Positions 54,474-63,786 of a DNA stretch of 64,000 bases are shown here, in pieces (position 1 is the stretch's first letter; the number at the start of each line of letters is the position of its first letter). The DNA is taken from assembly GCF_008124605.1 (NCBI RefSeq), contig NZ_VRYN01000001.1:670772-734771 (forward strand), read 5' to 3'. Source of the DNA: Halobacterium salinarum DSM 3754. GTDB lineage: Archaea > Halobacteriota > Halobacteria > Halobacteriales > Halobacteriaceae. The notes below the pieces were generated by a model that was not told where the DNA came from, did no database searches, and saw only the letters and a program-made list of their open reading frames with translations. Both the position numbers and the translations under genes were made by a program.

Positions 54474-56030
54474 ATGAAAGACGATCGGTCGACGGACGAA
54501 CGGCGAACCGCGGACCGCGACTTCGAAGTCGACCTCGACGACGTCCTCGACGACGAGGACGACGACGAGGGACTCTTCGATGACCTGCTCAGCGGCGAGC
54601 CCATCTTCGAGAACAAAGAGGTCCTGCGGCCGTCGTACACGCCCCACGAACTCCCACACCGAAACGACCAGATCAACAACATGGCGACCATCCTGGTCGC
54701 GGCGCTCCGCGGTGAGACGCCGTCGAACATCCTCATCTACGGGAAGACGGGCACCGGAAAGACGGCCAGCGCGAAGTTCGTGAGCCAGGAGTTGGAGAAG
54801 ACCTCCAAGAAGTACGACGTTCCCTGTGAGGTCGAATACATCAACTGCGAAGTCACGGACACCCAGTACCGGGTGCTCGCACAGCTCGCCAACACGTTCA
54901 TCGATCAAAACCGGGCGTTCGTCGACGCCCGCATCGCCGACCTCTCGGACCTCCGGGCACAGGCCGACGACGACCCCACCGCACTCGAAATAGGGGGGTC
55001 GCCGGGAGACGATCGTACAGGCGACGAATCGAGTGAGGGCTCCGACGTTTCGGACAGCTTTTCGGATCTTCGGGAGCGCTTCGACTCCGTCGCGGAGATC
55101 GACGACCGCATCGACTCCCTGGAAGCCGACAAGGCCGAGATGGAGCAAGTCCCCATGACAGGGTGGCCCACCGACCGCGTGTACGCGACGTTCTTCGACG
55201 CCGTCGACTACGTCGAGCGCGTCGCGGTCATCATGCTGGACGAGATCGACAAGCTCGTCGAGAAATCCGGCGACGATACGCTGTACAACCTCTCCCGCAT
55301 GAACTCTGAGTTGGACAACTCCCGGGTGTCGATCATCGGCATCAGCAACGACCTGAAGTTCACCGACTTCCTCGACCCCCGTGTCAAGTCCAGCCTCGGC
55401 GAGGAGGAGATCGTGTTCCCGCCGTACGACGCCAACCAGCTGCGGGACATCCTCCAGCACCGATCGGACGTCGCGTTCAAAGCCGACGCGCTCTCGGACG
55501 ACGTCCTCCCGTTGTGTGCGGCGTTCGCCGCCCAGGAGCACGGCGACGCCCGTCGCGCCCTTGACCTGCTGCGGACCGCCGGCGAGCTCGCGGAGCGCGA
55601 CCAGGCCGAAAACGTCACCGAGGACCACGTGCGCCGCGCCCAAGACAAGATCGAGCTCGACCGCGTCGTGGAGGTCGTCCGAACGCTGCCGACACAGAGC
55701 AAGCTCGTGCTCTACGCCATTCTCCTGTTGGAGGACAACGGCGTGCACAACGTCAACACGGGTGAGGTGTACAACATCTACAAGACGCTGTGCGACGAGC
55801 TCGACGCCGACGTGCTCACGCAGCGCCGGGTCACCGACCTCATCAGCGAACTCGACATGCTCGGCATCGTCAACGCCGTCGTCGTCTCGAAGGGCCGGTA
55901 CGGCCGCACCAAAGAGATCTCGCTGTCGGTTCCGGTCGAGGAGACGGAGGCGGTCCTCGAAGCGGATTCGCGGCTCAGCGACATCGAAGACATCACGCCG
56001 TTCGTGCAGGCGCGCTTCGAGAACAATTAG
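54474..56030 (+). CDS. orc1: Orc1/Cdc6 origin initiator
   Basis: The 518-residue AAA+ initiator binds ORBs and loads the MCM helicase. An acidic N-terminus (FEVDLDDVLDDEDDDEGLF) precedes Walker A YGKTGTGKTAS, Walker B VIMLDEIDKLVEK, sensor 1 IIGISNDLKF and arginine-finger region FLDPRVKSSLGEEEI. Sensor 2 is HGDARRALDLLRTAGEL and the C-terminal winged helix includes TQRRVTDLISELDMLGIV. An acidic insert of about 80 residues between QNRAFVDARIADL and VPMTGWPTDR is typical of haloarchaeal oriC1-type initiators. ATG 54474 is chosen, and GTG 54462 would add four residues. TATA candidates are ACTTATTAG near 54321 and GTATTCCA near 54438. Confidence 0.95.
   Translation: MKDDRSTDERRTADRDFEVDLDDVLDDEDDDEGLFDDLLSGEPIFENKEVLRPSYTPHELPHRNDQINNMATILVAALRGETPSNILIYGKTGTGKTASAKFVSQELEKTSKKYDVPCEVEYINCEVTDTQYRVLAQLANTFIDQNRAFVDARIADLSDLRAQADDDPTALEIGGSPGDDRTGDESSEGSDVSDSFSDLRERFDSVAEIDDRIDSLEADKAEMEQVPMTGWPTDRVYATFFDAVDYVERVAVIMLDEIDKLVEKSGDDTLYNLSRMNSELDNSRVSIIGISNDLKFTDFLDPRVKSSLGEEEIVFPPYDANQLRDILQHRSDVAFKADALSDDVLPLCAAFAAQEHGDARRALDLLRTAGELAERDQAENVTEDHVRRAQDKIELDRVVEVVRTLPTQSKLVLYAILLLEDNGVHNVNTGEVYNIYKTLCDELDADVLTQRRVTDLISELDMLGIVNAVVVSKGRYGRTKEISLSVPVEETEAVLEADSRLSDIEDITPFVQARFENN
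54981..55000 (+). repeat. Partial ORB-like sequence inside orc1
   Basis: GCACTCGAAATAGGGGGGTC matches the element at 47196-47215 in 18 of 20 positions, keeping ACTCGAAA and the G6 run. The left half of the dyad (GTTCC) is lost. It lies in the acidic insert of Orc1 and may be only a coding coincidence (LEIGGS against LETGGS). Confidence 0.35.
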
Positions 56031-56036
56031 TGGATG

Positions 56037-56315
56037 CTAGTCGCCGGCGGTCGCCCGTTCGCTGTGCTGTGACTGCCCCCGCACCGGGGTTGCGAGTTTG
56101 TACACTGCGTACACGAACAACACGAGCAGCGCCGCCAACACCAGCGCTGCCCGTACGTTCGGGGCGACCGCGGCCGCCGTCAGCACCTCGCCACTTTCGG
56201 TCGTCGGTACGTACGGCGGGCCCGCCAGGAACTCCACGAGGCCGCCGCCCACGACGCCGAGCATCATCAGTCCGCCGCTGAGTCCCATCACCGCCTTGTC
56301 GAGTGTGTCAGTCAT
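56037..56315 (-). CDS. Two-span membrane protein (92 aa)
   Basis: MTDTLDKAVMGLSGGLMMLGVVGGGLVEFLAG forms a first hydrophobic span, and NVRAALVLAALLVLFVYAVYKLA a second. An outward loop (PPYVPTTESGEVLTAA) separates them and the C-terminus is polar. I recognise no family with known function. It lies 14 bases behind the DoxX gene on the same strand, so the two are probably co-transcribed. It ends six bases from the orc1 stop on the other strand. Confidence 0.65.
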   Translation of the reverse strand: MTDTLDKAVMGLSGGLMMLGVVGGGLVEFLAGPPYVPTTESGEVLTAAAVAPNVRAALVLAALLVLFVYAVYKLATPVRGQSQHSERATAGD

Positions 56316-56329
56316 GTCGTGTCACCGTG

Positions 56330-56848
56330 TTATCCGAGGAGGTATTTGAGCCGCGGTGCCCCCTGAACGAGGCCCGTGCGCTCGACGATGCTGTCCAGGC
56401 CGTAGTAGCGGCCGGCGCCGAACACGATGATCGTGGTGAACAACAGCAAGCCCATGAAGTCACTGTTGACCACCCCGTGTGCGTATTCGGCGTTCCCGAT
56501 CCAGAACATGGTCATGAACATCACACCGCCGAACGACGCGAACCGCGTCAGGAGCCCGACGATGAGCGCCAGCCCGATCAGCGTCTCGAAGATCACGACC
56601 ATCGGGCCGATGATGCCGGGGTAGCCTGCCAGCGTCGTACCGACGGGTGCCAGCACCGTTCCCGCCATCCCCTGCAGGTAGCCCGACGGATCGAACGTCA
56701 AGCCGCCTTCGAGCAGCTTCGTGAAGCCCGCGTGGAAGAACCACCAGCCGGTCAGCACGCGCACGACCGCGATCCAGTACGCCGGCCAGGTGCCGGCGGC
56801 TCCGTAGCCAGCGCCGGACTCCGTCCCCGCTCGTGTGTTGTATTCCAT
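56330..56848 (-). CDS. DoxX family membrane protein
   Basis: The 172-residue protein has four spans in the DoxX order. It includes VVRVLTGWWFFHAGFTKLLEGG, then PMVVIFETLIGLALIVGLLTRFASFGGVMFMTM and the final LLFTTIIVFGAGRYYGLDSIVE. DoxX-like proteins are linked to thiosulfate:quinone oxidoreductases and to other redox enzymes; a specific reaction here is not shown. ATG 56848 is preceded by GAGGTGA about seven bases upstream, an unusual clear Shine-Dalgarno site in this window. TTTAAGTAAT at 56881-56890 is the TATA box. Confidence 0.88.
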   Translation of the reverse strand: MEYNTRAGTESGAGYGAAGTWPAYWIAVVRVLTGWWFFHAGFTKLLEGGLTFDPSGYLQGMAGTVLAPVGTTLAGYPGIIGPMVVIFETLIGLALIVGLLTRFASFGGVMFMTMFWIGNAEYAHGVVNSDFMGLLLFTTIIVFGAGRYYGLDSIVERTGLVQGAPRLKYLLG

Positions 56849-57006
56849 CGCGTTCACCTCGTGTCATCATCCACAGTCACATTACTTAAATGACAGACGT
56901 GGTTCCTGGCTCCTGGCGTCGGTTCTCAGCGCATGGGAAGCACCGGCCGGTCACAGCGGAATATGAAACGAGTTATACGCCGGGGTTCCCGAATGCCAGC
57001 ATATCC

Positions 57007-57381
57007 ATGCGCGCTCCCTTCGATTCGGACGACGCTCCGGATCTCCAGGATGTCCTGGATGCGCTGGATGACGCGGGCTGTCGAGACATCATCGAAGCGC
57101 TCGACGAACCGCGCACCGCCAAGGAGATCTCCGACCGAAGCGGCGTCCCGATGTCCACGACCTACCGGAAGCTGGATCTGCTGACTGACGCGGCGCTGCT
57201 CGAGGAGCGCGCGGTCTTACAGGACGACGGCCACCACACCACCGAATACGTGGTCGCCTTCGAGGACGTCGTTATCACCCTCGACGACGACCGCACGCTC
57301 GGTGTCGGCATCCACCGCCCGCCGACGTCGACCGACGAACGGCTCGAAACGCTGTGGACAGAGGTGAGCAAAGAAACATGA
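57007..57381 (+). CDS. Winged-helix transcription regulator (124 aa)
   Basis: The HTH is plain: CRDIIEALDEPRTAKEISDR, then SGVPMSTTYRKLDLLTDAALLEE, followed by a strand wing (HHTTEYVVAFEDVVITLDDDRTLGVGI). This is the ArsR/TrmB-like layout common in haloarchaea, with no sensor domain attached. AGTTATACG at 56971-56979 places transcription start a few bases before ATG 57007, which therefore was preferred to longer readings. Its stop overlaps the next small membrane-protein gene (ATGA). Confidence 0.82.
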   Translation: MRAPFDSDDAPDLQDVLDALDDAGCRDIIEALDEPRTAKEISDRSGVPMSTTYRKLDLLTDAALLEERAVLQDDGHHTTEYVVAFEDVVITLDDDRTLGVGIHRPPTSTDERLETLWTEVSKET

Positions 57382-57650
57382 TACACTACGAAGTCGTGGT
57401 CGCGCTGAAGACACTCACGCTGGCGCTCGGCGGTGCCGTCACGTATTTCGCCGCGAAGGCGTGGCGGCGCACGAGCTCGCCGGCGCTCCGGTCGTTGACG
57501 ATCGGGTTCGGGTTCGTGACGCTCGGCTCGCTGCTGGCGGGGGGGATCGACGTGCTGTTGAACCTGCAAAGCAATTTCGCCGTGTTGACCGAGAGCGCGC
57601 TCACCGCGATCGGGTTCGCGGTGATCGTCTACTCGCTGTACGCCGAGTAG
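57378..57650 (+). CDS. Three-span membrane protein coupled to the HTH regulator (90 aa)
   Basis: MIHYEVVVALKTLTLALGGAVTYFAAKAWRRT contains span 1 and a short basic turn. SLTIGFGFVTLGSLLAGGIDVLL contains span 2, and TESALTAIGFAVIVYSLYAE span 3. ATG 57378 overlaps the regulator stop, so the pair is co-translated. Such HTH-plus-small-membrane-protein pairs recur in haloarchaea, and the membrane partner could sequester or sense for the regulator. That role is inferred. Confidence 0.7.
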   Translation: MIHYEVVVALKTLTLALGGAVTYFAAKAWRRTSSPALRSLTIGFGFVTLGSLLAGGIDVLLNLQSNFAVLTESALTAIGFAVIVYSLYAE

Positions 57651-57654
57651 CCGG

Positions 57655-58374
57655 CTACGCCTGGCCCAGCGCGCGCTCGCCGCCGAGCGCCGCGCCGCCG
57701 GGGCGCGCCACGGTGGCCTCCCCGGAGATCACCAGCCGCACCCAGCCCGCGAACGGCACCCGGTACTCCGCGGTTCCCCGCACCCAGCCGGGCTTGACCG
57801 GCTCCGACAGTCCGGCCGACTGGTCGTAGTAGCTGTTCGATCTGTTGTTGTCGCCTTTCGTGATGAAGCCGGCGTGGGGTGCCGGACAGTTCCGCAGCTC
57901 GCTGCAGCTGTCCGCGGCGACGATCGACTCGTCCGCGCGGTCGTACCAGTTCTCCTCGTTGTCGACCCAGAACCGTGCGCGGTGAATGATCGGGACTGCC
58001 CTGCTGTTGCCGTCCGGTTCGTAGACGATCACGTCGCCGGTCCCCCCGATCTTCTCGTAGCCGTGAGCGGTCGCAGTCCTGTGCGGGACAACGCCCGTCT
58101 CGCCGGACGCGTACTCCGGACTGAGGCGGTGTTCCTCCGTGACGAACACCAGATCTCCCTTCTGGAGGTTCGGCTGCATGCTGCCGGATTCGACCGCCAC
58201 CAGTGGCGGCCACACACCGCTCACGGAGAACAACAACAGCCCGACCATCGACACCACGAGCAGACTCGAGAGGGCTTCCCGGACGAACAGCACGCCCGCC
58301 CGATCAGTCGACCAGAACCACCGGACTGCGGCCCGGGGGCCGTCGGTCGGATCGGGGACATCGTCGCCGGTCAT
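57655..58374 (-). CDS. sec11: Signal peptidase I (Sec11/S26B type)
   Basis: The membrane-bound serine protease removes signal peptides from secreted proteins. The 239-residue protein has one clear N-terminal span (LSSLLVVSMVGLLLFSVSGV). The catalytic Ser is in VAVESGSMQPNLQKGD. The His of the archaeal/eukaryotic Ser-His-Asp type is in VPIIHRARFWVDN, and the C-terminal FITKGDNNRSNS contains the conserved Asp. A further hydrophobic stretch near residue 205 may be a second membrane contact. It is convergent with the membrane gene at 57378 and divergent from DP1. Confidence 0.92.
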   Translation of the reverse strand: MTGDDVPDPTDGPRAAVRWFWSTDRAGVLFVREALSSLLVVSMVGLLLFSVSGVWPPLVAVESGSMQPNLQKGDLVFVTEEHRLSPEYASGETGVVPHRTATAHGYEKIGGTGDVIVYEPDGNSRAVPIIHRARFWVDNEENWYDRADESIVAADSCSELRNCPAPHAGFITKGDNNRSNSYYDQSAGLSEPVKPGWVRGTAEYRVPFAGWVRLVISGEATVARPGGAALGGERALGQA

Positions 58375-58485
58375 TGCATACCGGTTCGGTCGTACCGCGT
58401 TTCAACGTTGCCCTCCCGTCGGTTCCGGTACCGGCCCGCGGTCATCTCGCCATGCTTATCTCCTCGTCGCGCCTTCGAGTCCGGT

Positions 58486-60012
58486 GTGCCATTGGAGCCA
58501 TCGGTGCGCGTGGTCCGCGAGTTGACGAGCCGCGGATACAACGCCGACCGGGAGGCGGTGACGCTGCTCGCGGGCGCTGACGACCCGGGTGCAGCAGTCG
58601 AGCGCGCGGTCGCCGCCGCCGCAGCGGACGCGGCGACGCTCACCGTCAGCGACGTTCGAGCGGTGCTCGATGCCCACACCGCTTCGAGTGCCGCGCAGAC
58701 GTCCGCGCCGGCATCGACGCCTCCCGACGAGCCGACGACACACACCGATCCGTCGGCCACGGACACACCACCCAACCACGACGGCGGGCGCGCGGCCACC
58801 GCGGACGCGCGCAGCGTCGAGATCGACGGCGACATGACGGGCGCGTCCACGGGAACCGGCGAGTACCAGGACTTCGTGTCGGTGTTCCGCGACCGGTACG
58901 ACCGCCTCGCCGCACAGCTTCGGGGTCGCGTCAACCACCGGCCGACCAGCGCGCTCGCCTCGATGCCCGGGGGCAGTGACGCCGCCATCGTCGGCATGGT
59001 CAACGACATCCGGTCGACCACCAGCGGCCACTGGCGCGTCGAGTTGGAGGACACCAACGGCGTCTTCCCGGTGCTCGTGTTGAAAGACCGCGACGTCTCG
59101 GATCTCGTCGACGACCTCCTGTTGGACGAGGTGATCGCCGTGTCGGGCACGCTGGCCGACGACGGCACCATCCTCTTCGCCGACGACATCTACTTCCCGG
59201 AGGTTCCCCGCACGTACTCACCGAGCACCGCCGACCGCAGCGTGCAGGCCGCGCTCATCTCCGACGTGCACGTCGGCAGCCAGGAGTTCGCCGCCGACGC
59301 CTGGAGGTCGTTCGCCGACTGGCTGCACACGCCCGCCGCCGAGTCCGTGGAGTACCTGCTCATCGCCGGCGACATGGTTGAGGGCGTCGGCGTCTACCCG
59401 GGCCAAGACGAGGAACTCGACATCGTCGACATCTACGACCAGTACGAGACGTTCGCCGAACACCTCAAAGACGTGCCCGGGGACATGGAGATCGTGATGA
59501 TTCCGGGCAACCACGACGCCGTCCGGCTCGCCGAACCGCAGCCGGCGTTCGACGAGGAGCTGCGGTCGATCATGCGCGCCCACGACGCCCGCATCACCAG
59601 CAACCCCTCGACGGTCACCATCGACGGCGTCTCGGTGCTGTTGTACCACGGGGTGTCCCTGGACGAGGTGATCGCCGAACACCCCAGCGACGACGTCACC
59701 TACGACGACCCCCAGAACGCGATGGAGCTCCTCCTGAAAAAGCGCCACGTCGCCCCGCCGTTCGGCGGCCGCACCCGGCTCGCGCCCGAGGCCGAGGATC
59801 ACCTCGCCATCGACACCGTTCCGGACGTGTTCCACACCGGCCACGTCCACAAGCTCGGCGTCGGCATCCACCACAACGTCCGGCTTGTCAACTCCGGGTG
59901 CTGGCAACACCAGACGGCGTTCCAGGAGTCGGTGAACATCTCGCCGGACGTCGCCACCGCCCCCATCCTGGATCTGGACACCCTCGACATCACGGTGCAC
60001 AAGTTCTCGTAG
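58486..60012 (+). CDS. polB: DNA polymerase II (PolD) small subunit DP1
   Basis: DP1 partners DP2 (polC at 1-2838) in PolD and carries the 3'-5' exonuclease. The 508-residue protein has a helical N-terminus (VRVVRELTSRGYNADREAV) and a disordered Thr/Pro-rich linker (about residues 75-115). An OB fold follows (TTSGHWRVELEDTNGVFPV), then a full calcineurin-type nuclease: ISDVHVGSQEF, LIAGDMVEGVGVYPG, IPGNHDAVRLAEPQP, LYHGVSLDE and FHTGHVHKLGVG. The GTG at 58486 (VPLEPSVR) is chosen because it sits 28 bases after a GCTTATCT box. Confidence 0.95.
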   Translation: MPLEPSVRVVRELTSRGYNADREAVTLLAGADDPGAAVERAVAAAAADAATLTVSDVRAVLDAHTASSAAQTSAPASTPPDEPTTHTDPSATDTPPNHDGGRAATADARSVEIDGDMTGASTGTGEYQDFVSVFRDRYDRLAAQLRGRVNHRPTSALASMPGGSDAAIVGMVNDIRSTTSGHWRVELEDTNGVFPVLVLKDRDVSDLVDDLLLDEVIAVSGTLADDGTILFADDIYFPEVPRTYSPSTADRSVQAALISDVHVGSQEFAADAWRSFADWLHTPAAESVEYLLIAGDMVEGVGVYPGQDEELDIVDIYDQYETFAEHLKDVPGDMEIVMIPGNHDAVRLAEPQPAFDEELRSIMRAHDARITSNPSTVTIDGVSVLLYHGVSLDEVIAEHPSDDVTYDDPQNAMELLLKKRHVAPPFGGRTRLAPEAEDHLAIDTVPDVFHTGHVHKLGVGIHHNVRLVNSGCWQHQTAFQESVNISPDVATAPILDLDTLDITVHKFS

Positions 60013-60073
60013 CCACGGCGGCGAGCCTTGCACCACCCGCCGTGTTTATGCCCGCGCGCGCCGACGCTCCCGT

Positions 60074-61249
60074 ATGCGAGAGGACTTCCTGCTGTTGAAT
60101 CCCGGCCCCGTTCCGGTCGCCCGCGAGGTACGCGAGGCGATGAGCGCGCCGATGGTGTCCCACCGATCGGCGGCCTTCGAGGCGGTCTACGAGCGCGCCC
60201 AGGAGCACGTCGAGTACGTCTTCGAGGAGTCGACGCCGTCCGGGGACACGACGTCTGCCGGCGGGACGGCGCTGTTGTTGAACGGCACCGCGACTATGGG
60301 CATGGAGGCCGCGGTCGGCAACCTCGTTGGGGACGGCGGCGAGGTGGTGGCCGTGGTGAACGGGAAGTTCGGGCGGCGGTTCGCGCGCGTCGCCGAGCGG
60401 TACGCCGATGTCACGCGGGTGACCGCCGACTGGGGCGCGCCCGTGGACCTCGACGCCGTCGCCGACGCGGTCACCACCGAGACGGACGTGGTGACGATGG
60501 TGCACAACGAGACCAGCACCGGGCTGTTGAACCCCGTCGACGCGGTCGGCGATATCGCCGCCGACGCGGACGCACGCTACGTCGTCGACGGCGTCACGAG
60601 CATCGGCGGCGACGAGTTCCGGATCGACGACTGGGGCGTGGACATCGCGGTGACCGACGCCCAGAAGGCGTTGGCCGCACCGCCCGGGTTGAGCGCGGTG
60701 TACGTCACCGACGACGTGGTGCCGGCGTTGGACGGCGAGGCCGCGCCGTTCTACGAGGACATCGAGTGGCATCTGCGGAAAGCGGAGTCGAACCAGACGC
60801 CGTTCACGAGCGCCGTCCCCCTGTTCCGTGGGCTCGCGGCGGCCGCCGCGCGCATCCGCGAGGAGGGAATGGCCGACCGCATCGCCCGCCACCGCCGGCA
60901 GGCGGCGGCGTTCCGGGACGGGTTCCACGAGATGGGGTTGGCGTCGTTCCCGGAGTTGAACGACGCCGCGGCGTACTCGAACACGCTCACCGCCATCCGG
61001 CTGCCGGCGGGCGCGCGTGGCGCGGACGCCGCCGCGTTCATGGACGCCGTGACGGCGCGTGGCGTCTCGATCAGCGGCGGGCAGGGCCATCTCGGCGGCG
61101 AAATCTTCCGCGTGTCGAACATGGGCCAACTCACGGCCCAACAGGTGGTTCGGGGCGTGCGCACTGTCGGTGACGCACTCGACGAGGTCGGGGTTGACGT
61201 GGCCGTTCACGACGGCGTGGCCGCCGCACAGGCAACGCTCGAACAGTAG
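60074..61249 (+). CDS. Class V aminotransferase (alanine-glyoxylate/serine-pyruvate type)
   Basis: The 391-residue PLP enzyme starts MREDFLLLNPGPVPVAREVREAM, the family-typical NPGPVxV lead. It has LLNGTATMGMEAAVGNL, HNETSTGLLNPVDAV, DGVTSIGGDEFRIDDWGVD and the PLP lysine in VTDAQKALAAPPGLS. Members exchange amino groups between alanine, serine or glycine and glyoxylate or pyruvate; the true substrate pair is not fixed by these motifs. GTTTATG near 60043-60049 is a TATA candidate 28 bases upstream of ATG 60074. Confidence 0.9.
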   Translation: MREDFLLLNPGPVPVAREVREAMSAPMVSHRSAAFEAVYERAQEHVEYVFEESTPSGDTTSAGGTALLLNGTATMGMEAAVGNLVGDGGEVVAVVNGKFGRRFARVAERYADVTRVTADWGAPVDLDAVADAVTTETDVVTMVHNETSTGLLNPVDAVGDIAADADARYVVDGVTSIGGDEFRIDDWGVDIAVTDAQKALAAPPGLSAVYVTDDVVPALDGEAAPFYEDIEWHLRKAESNQTPFTSAVPLFRGLAAAAARIREEGMADRIARHRRQAAAFRDGFHEMGLASFPELNDAAAYSNTLTAIRLPAGARGADAAAFMDAVTARGVSISGGQGHLGGEIFRVSNMGQLTAQQVVRGVRTVGDALDEVGVDVAVHDGVAAAQATLEQ

Positions 61250-61258
61250 GCGCGCTCG

Positions 61259-62422
61259 CTACTCGCTTCGGCGGTCCCGCAGCGCCAGCAGCGCGGGCAA
61301 CGCGACGGCCGCAAGCACGAGTTCAGCGCCGCCCGCGATCGCGAACGCGTCCTGGAAGCCGCGGCGGTCGGCGATCCAGCCGCCACCCACGATGCCCGCC
61401 AAAAACCCCAGTGAGCCGGCGATGTTGAACCCCGCCATGTGGACGCCGCGCTCGGTGTCGGGCGCGATGTCGGTGACCAGCGCCATCGTGGCGGGTGCCA
61501 TCAGCGCCCCTAGCACGCCGACCGTGACCATGCCGGCTTGTGCGACCCGCAGCCCGGGCGCGACCCCCACGCCGGCGACCGCGACGCCGTACAGCGCGGA
61601 CCCGGCGGCGATGGGGATGGTGCGTCCGATGCGATCCGAGAGGCGGCCGAAGGGGTACTGCAGCAGGGCGAACGGCGCGAAAAACAGCGCGAGCGTGAGC
61701 CCGGTTGCGCCGGCGTCGAGGCCGAACCTGGACTGGAAGTACAGCGTCCCGACAAGCGCGAAGAACCCGGCGGTGAACCGGTCGATGAAGCCGAACGCGT
61801 ACGGCACCAGGACCGCCGGCGTGTCACGCACCGCGAGCACGGCCGCGGACAGCCGCGACTGGGTGGTGGTGGGGGCGTTGTCCGGGAGCCGGACGGTGAC
61901 GGCGGCGGCGACGGCGAGGGCGACGCTCCCGACGACCAGTGGGGCGCGCGGCGCGAGTTCGGTGAGCTGGCCGCCGATGGGCGCGCCCAGCGCGGTGCCC
62001 AGCCCGATGGCGATGCCGGCCGCCCCCATGTCCGCCCCGTGGTCGGCCGAGAGGTCCATGAGCATCGTCATCGCCAGCGAGAACGCGCCGATCGTGGCCG
62101 CGCCCTGTGCGACGCGCAACGCGAGCGCGCCGCCGAGCCCGAGGGGGGCCACAGCGAGCACGGCGTAGCCGAGGCTGCCGGCGGCGGCACCCGCGGCGAT
62201 GAACGGGGTGCGGCGGCCGGCGCGGTCGCTTGCGGCCCCCCAGACGCCGGCGAACGCGACGAACGCGCCGAACTCGGCGGCGAGAAACCACCGGCTCGCG
62301 GTCTCCGGGGCGGCTGCGCCGTAGGCTTCGACGAGGTCGGTCGCGCCCGGATAGACGAGCACCTGTGCGAACAGCACTGCGAACACGACCGAGGCTAAGG
62401 CCGCGCGCTCCCGGGTGGCCAT
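61259..62422 (-). CDS. Major facilitator superfamily exporter
   Basis: The 387-residue protein has 12 predicted spans. The MFS loop 2-3 motif is seen as [21 protein letters not shown], with its second-half echo [21 protein letters not shown] near residue 255. A motif-C-like [21 protein letters not shown] in the fifth span marks a drug:H+ antiporter type. The substrate is unknown. It is convergent with the aminotransferase gene and divergent from metX. Confidence 0.9.
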   Translation of the reverse strand: MATRERAALASVVFAVLFAQVLVYPGATDLVEAYGAAAPETASRWFLAAEFGAFVAFAGVWGAASDRAGRRTPFIAAGAAAGSLGYAVLAVAPLGLGGALALRVAQGAATIGAFSLAMTMLMDLSADHGADMGAAGIAIGLGTALGAPIGGQLTELAPRAPLVVGSVALAVAAAVTVRLPDNAPTTTQSRLSAAVLAVRDTPAVLVPYAFGFIDRFTAGFFALVGTLYFQSRFGLDAGATGLTLALFFAPFALLQYPFGRLSDRIGRTIPIAAGSALYGVAVAGVGVAPGLRVAQAGMVTVGVLGALMAPATMALVTDIAPDTERGVHMAGFNIAGSLGFLAGIVGGGWIADRRGFQDAFAIAGGAELVLAAVALPALLALRDRRSE

Positions 62423-62592
62423 TCGGCGAGGGTTGGGATCGAAGCATCAAGAGCGCGGCGGCTGTGGCGGAACCCGCCCCGGCGGCCGCCTCTCGTGTGG
62501 CCCGCGGCGCGATGGCGGCGGCCCTTGCCGTGATTGCTGTGCATAATACGGTGGCGAAAAATTACTATCAAGTATGCACCGACGGGGGACCG

Positions 62593-63717
62593 ATGCCGAC
62601 CACTGAGCTCGACGGGTTCACCTTTGCCTGCGGTGACACCGTCGACAGCCTCACCGTCGCCTACCGCACGTACGGCGACTACACCGGCTCGAACGCGGTG
62701 CTGGTCTGTCACGCGCTCACCGGCAGCCAGCACGTCCGCGGGCGCGCCGACGGCGACGATCGAGGCTGGTGGCCGGACATCGTCGGCCCCGGACGCCCCA
62801 TCGACACCACCGAGTACTTCGTCGTCTGCGCGAACGTGCCCGGCTCCTGCCACGGGACCGACGGTCCGCCGGCCGACGGCCCCGGCGGCGACCCCTGGGG
62901 CACCGCCTTCCCCCCCGTCACCGTCCCGGACTGGACACGCTGCCAGCGCCGCCTCCTCGACACCCTCGGCGTCGACCGCCTGCACGCCGTCGTCGGCGGG
63001 AGCGTCGGCGGCATGAACGCCCTCGACTGGGCGCGGCGCTACCCCGACGACGTACACCGGATCGCCGCCGTCGCCACCGCACCACGCCTCGACGCCCAAT
63101 GCCTCGGCTTGAACGCCATCGCACGCCGCGCCATCCGCGGCGACCCGAACTGGAACGACGGCGACTACTACGGCGGCGCACACCCCGACCGGGGACTGGC
63201 GCTCGCCAGACAGCTCGGCCACGTGATGTACCTCTCGAAGGCGTCGATGGCCGACAAGTTCGGTCGCCGGACCGCCACCACCGACACCGCCCTCCCCGCC
63301 GACCCCGCGGCCGAGTTCTTCGCCACCCGGGACGTCGAATCCTACCTCGACTACCAGGCCGACACGTTCGTGGCCCGCTTCGACGCCAACAGCTACCTCT
63401 ACCTGCTGCGCGCCATGGACGCCTACGACCTCGCGGCAGGGCTGCCCTCCGTCGCCGACGCGCTGGCGGCCTTCGACGGCGACGCGCTCGTGCTGTCGTT
63501 CACCGGGGACTGGCATTTCACCGCCGCACAGAGCGCGACCGTCGCCGACGCCTTCCGGGCGGGCGGTGCCGCCGGCGTCGCCCACCACGTCGTCGACTCC
63601 GACTACGGCCACGACGCGTTCCTCGTCGACTCCGCGGCCGTCGGCCCGCCGCTGGCGGACTTCCTCGCCGCCGGCACCGACGGGGCGGCGGTCACTGACG
63701 CCACCGGTGGTGTGTGA
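62593..63717 (+). CDS. metX: Homoserine O-acetyltransferase
   Basis: The 374-residue alpha/beta hydrolase activates homoserine for methionine synthesis. The signature [17 protein letters not shown] holds the nucleophilic Ser. [12 protein letters not shown] and [17 protein letters not shown] are family landmarks, and the C-terminal [13 protein letters not shown] contains the catalytic His, with Asp in [16 protein letters not shown] at 62561-62568 lies about 28 bases before ATG 62593 and supports that start over the long open frame upstream. It leads directly to metY, the next enzyme. Confidence 0.92.
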   Translation: MPTTELDGFTFACGDTVDSLTVAYRTYGDYTGSNAVLVCHALTGSQHVRGRADGDDRGWWPDIVGPGRPIDTTEYFVVCANVPGSCHGTDGPPADGPGGDPWGTAFPPVTVPDWTRCQRRLLDTLGVDRLHAVVGGSVGGMNALDWARRYPDDVHRIAAVATAPRLDAQCLGLNAIARRAIRGDPNWNDGDYYGGAHPDRGLALARQLGHVMYLSKASMADKFGRRTATTDTALPADPAAEFFATRDVESYLDYQADTFVARFDANSYLYLLRAMDAYDLAAGLPSVADALAAFDGDALVLSFTGDWHFTAAQSATVADAFRAGGAAGVAHHVVDSDYGHDAFLVDSAAVGPPLADFLAAGTDGAAVTDATGGV

Positions 63718-63756
63718 CACTCCCGAAGCCCGGCAGCACCTGCAGGTGTCGGCGCG

Positions 63757-63765
63757 GTTTATACC
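63757..63765 (+). promoter_or_regulatory. TATA box of metY
   Basis: GTTTATACC is centred about 26 bases before ATG 63787, so metY has its own promoter despite following metX by only 69 bases. Confidence 0.65.
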
Positions 63766-63786
63766 ACTGGTGCCGTACTCCCAGTC

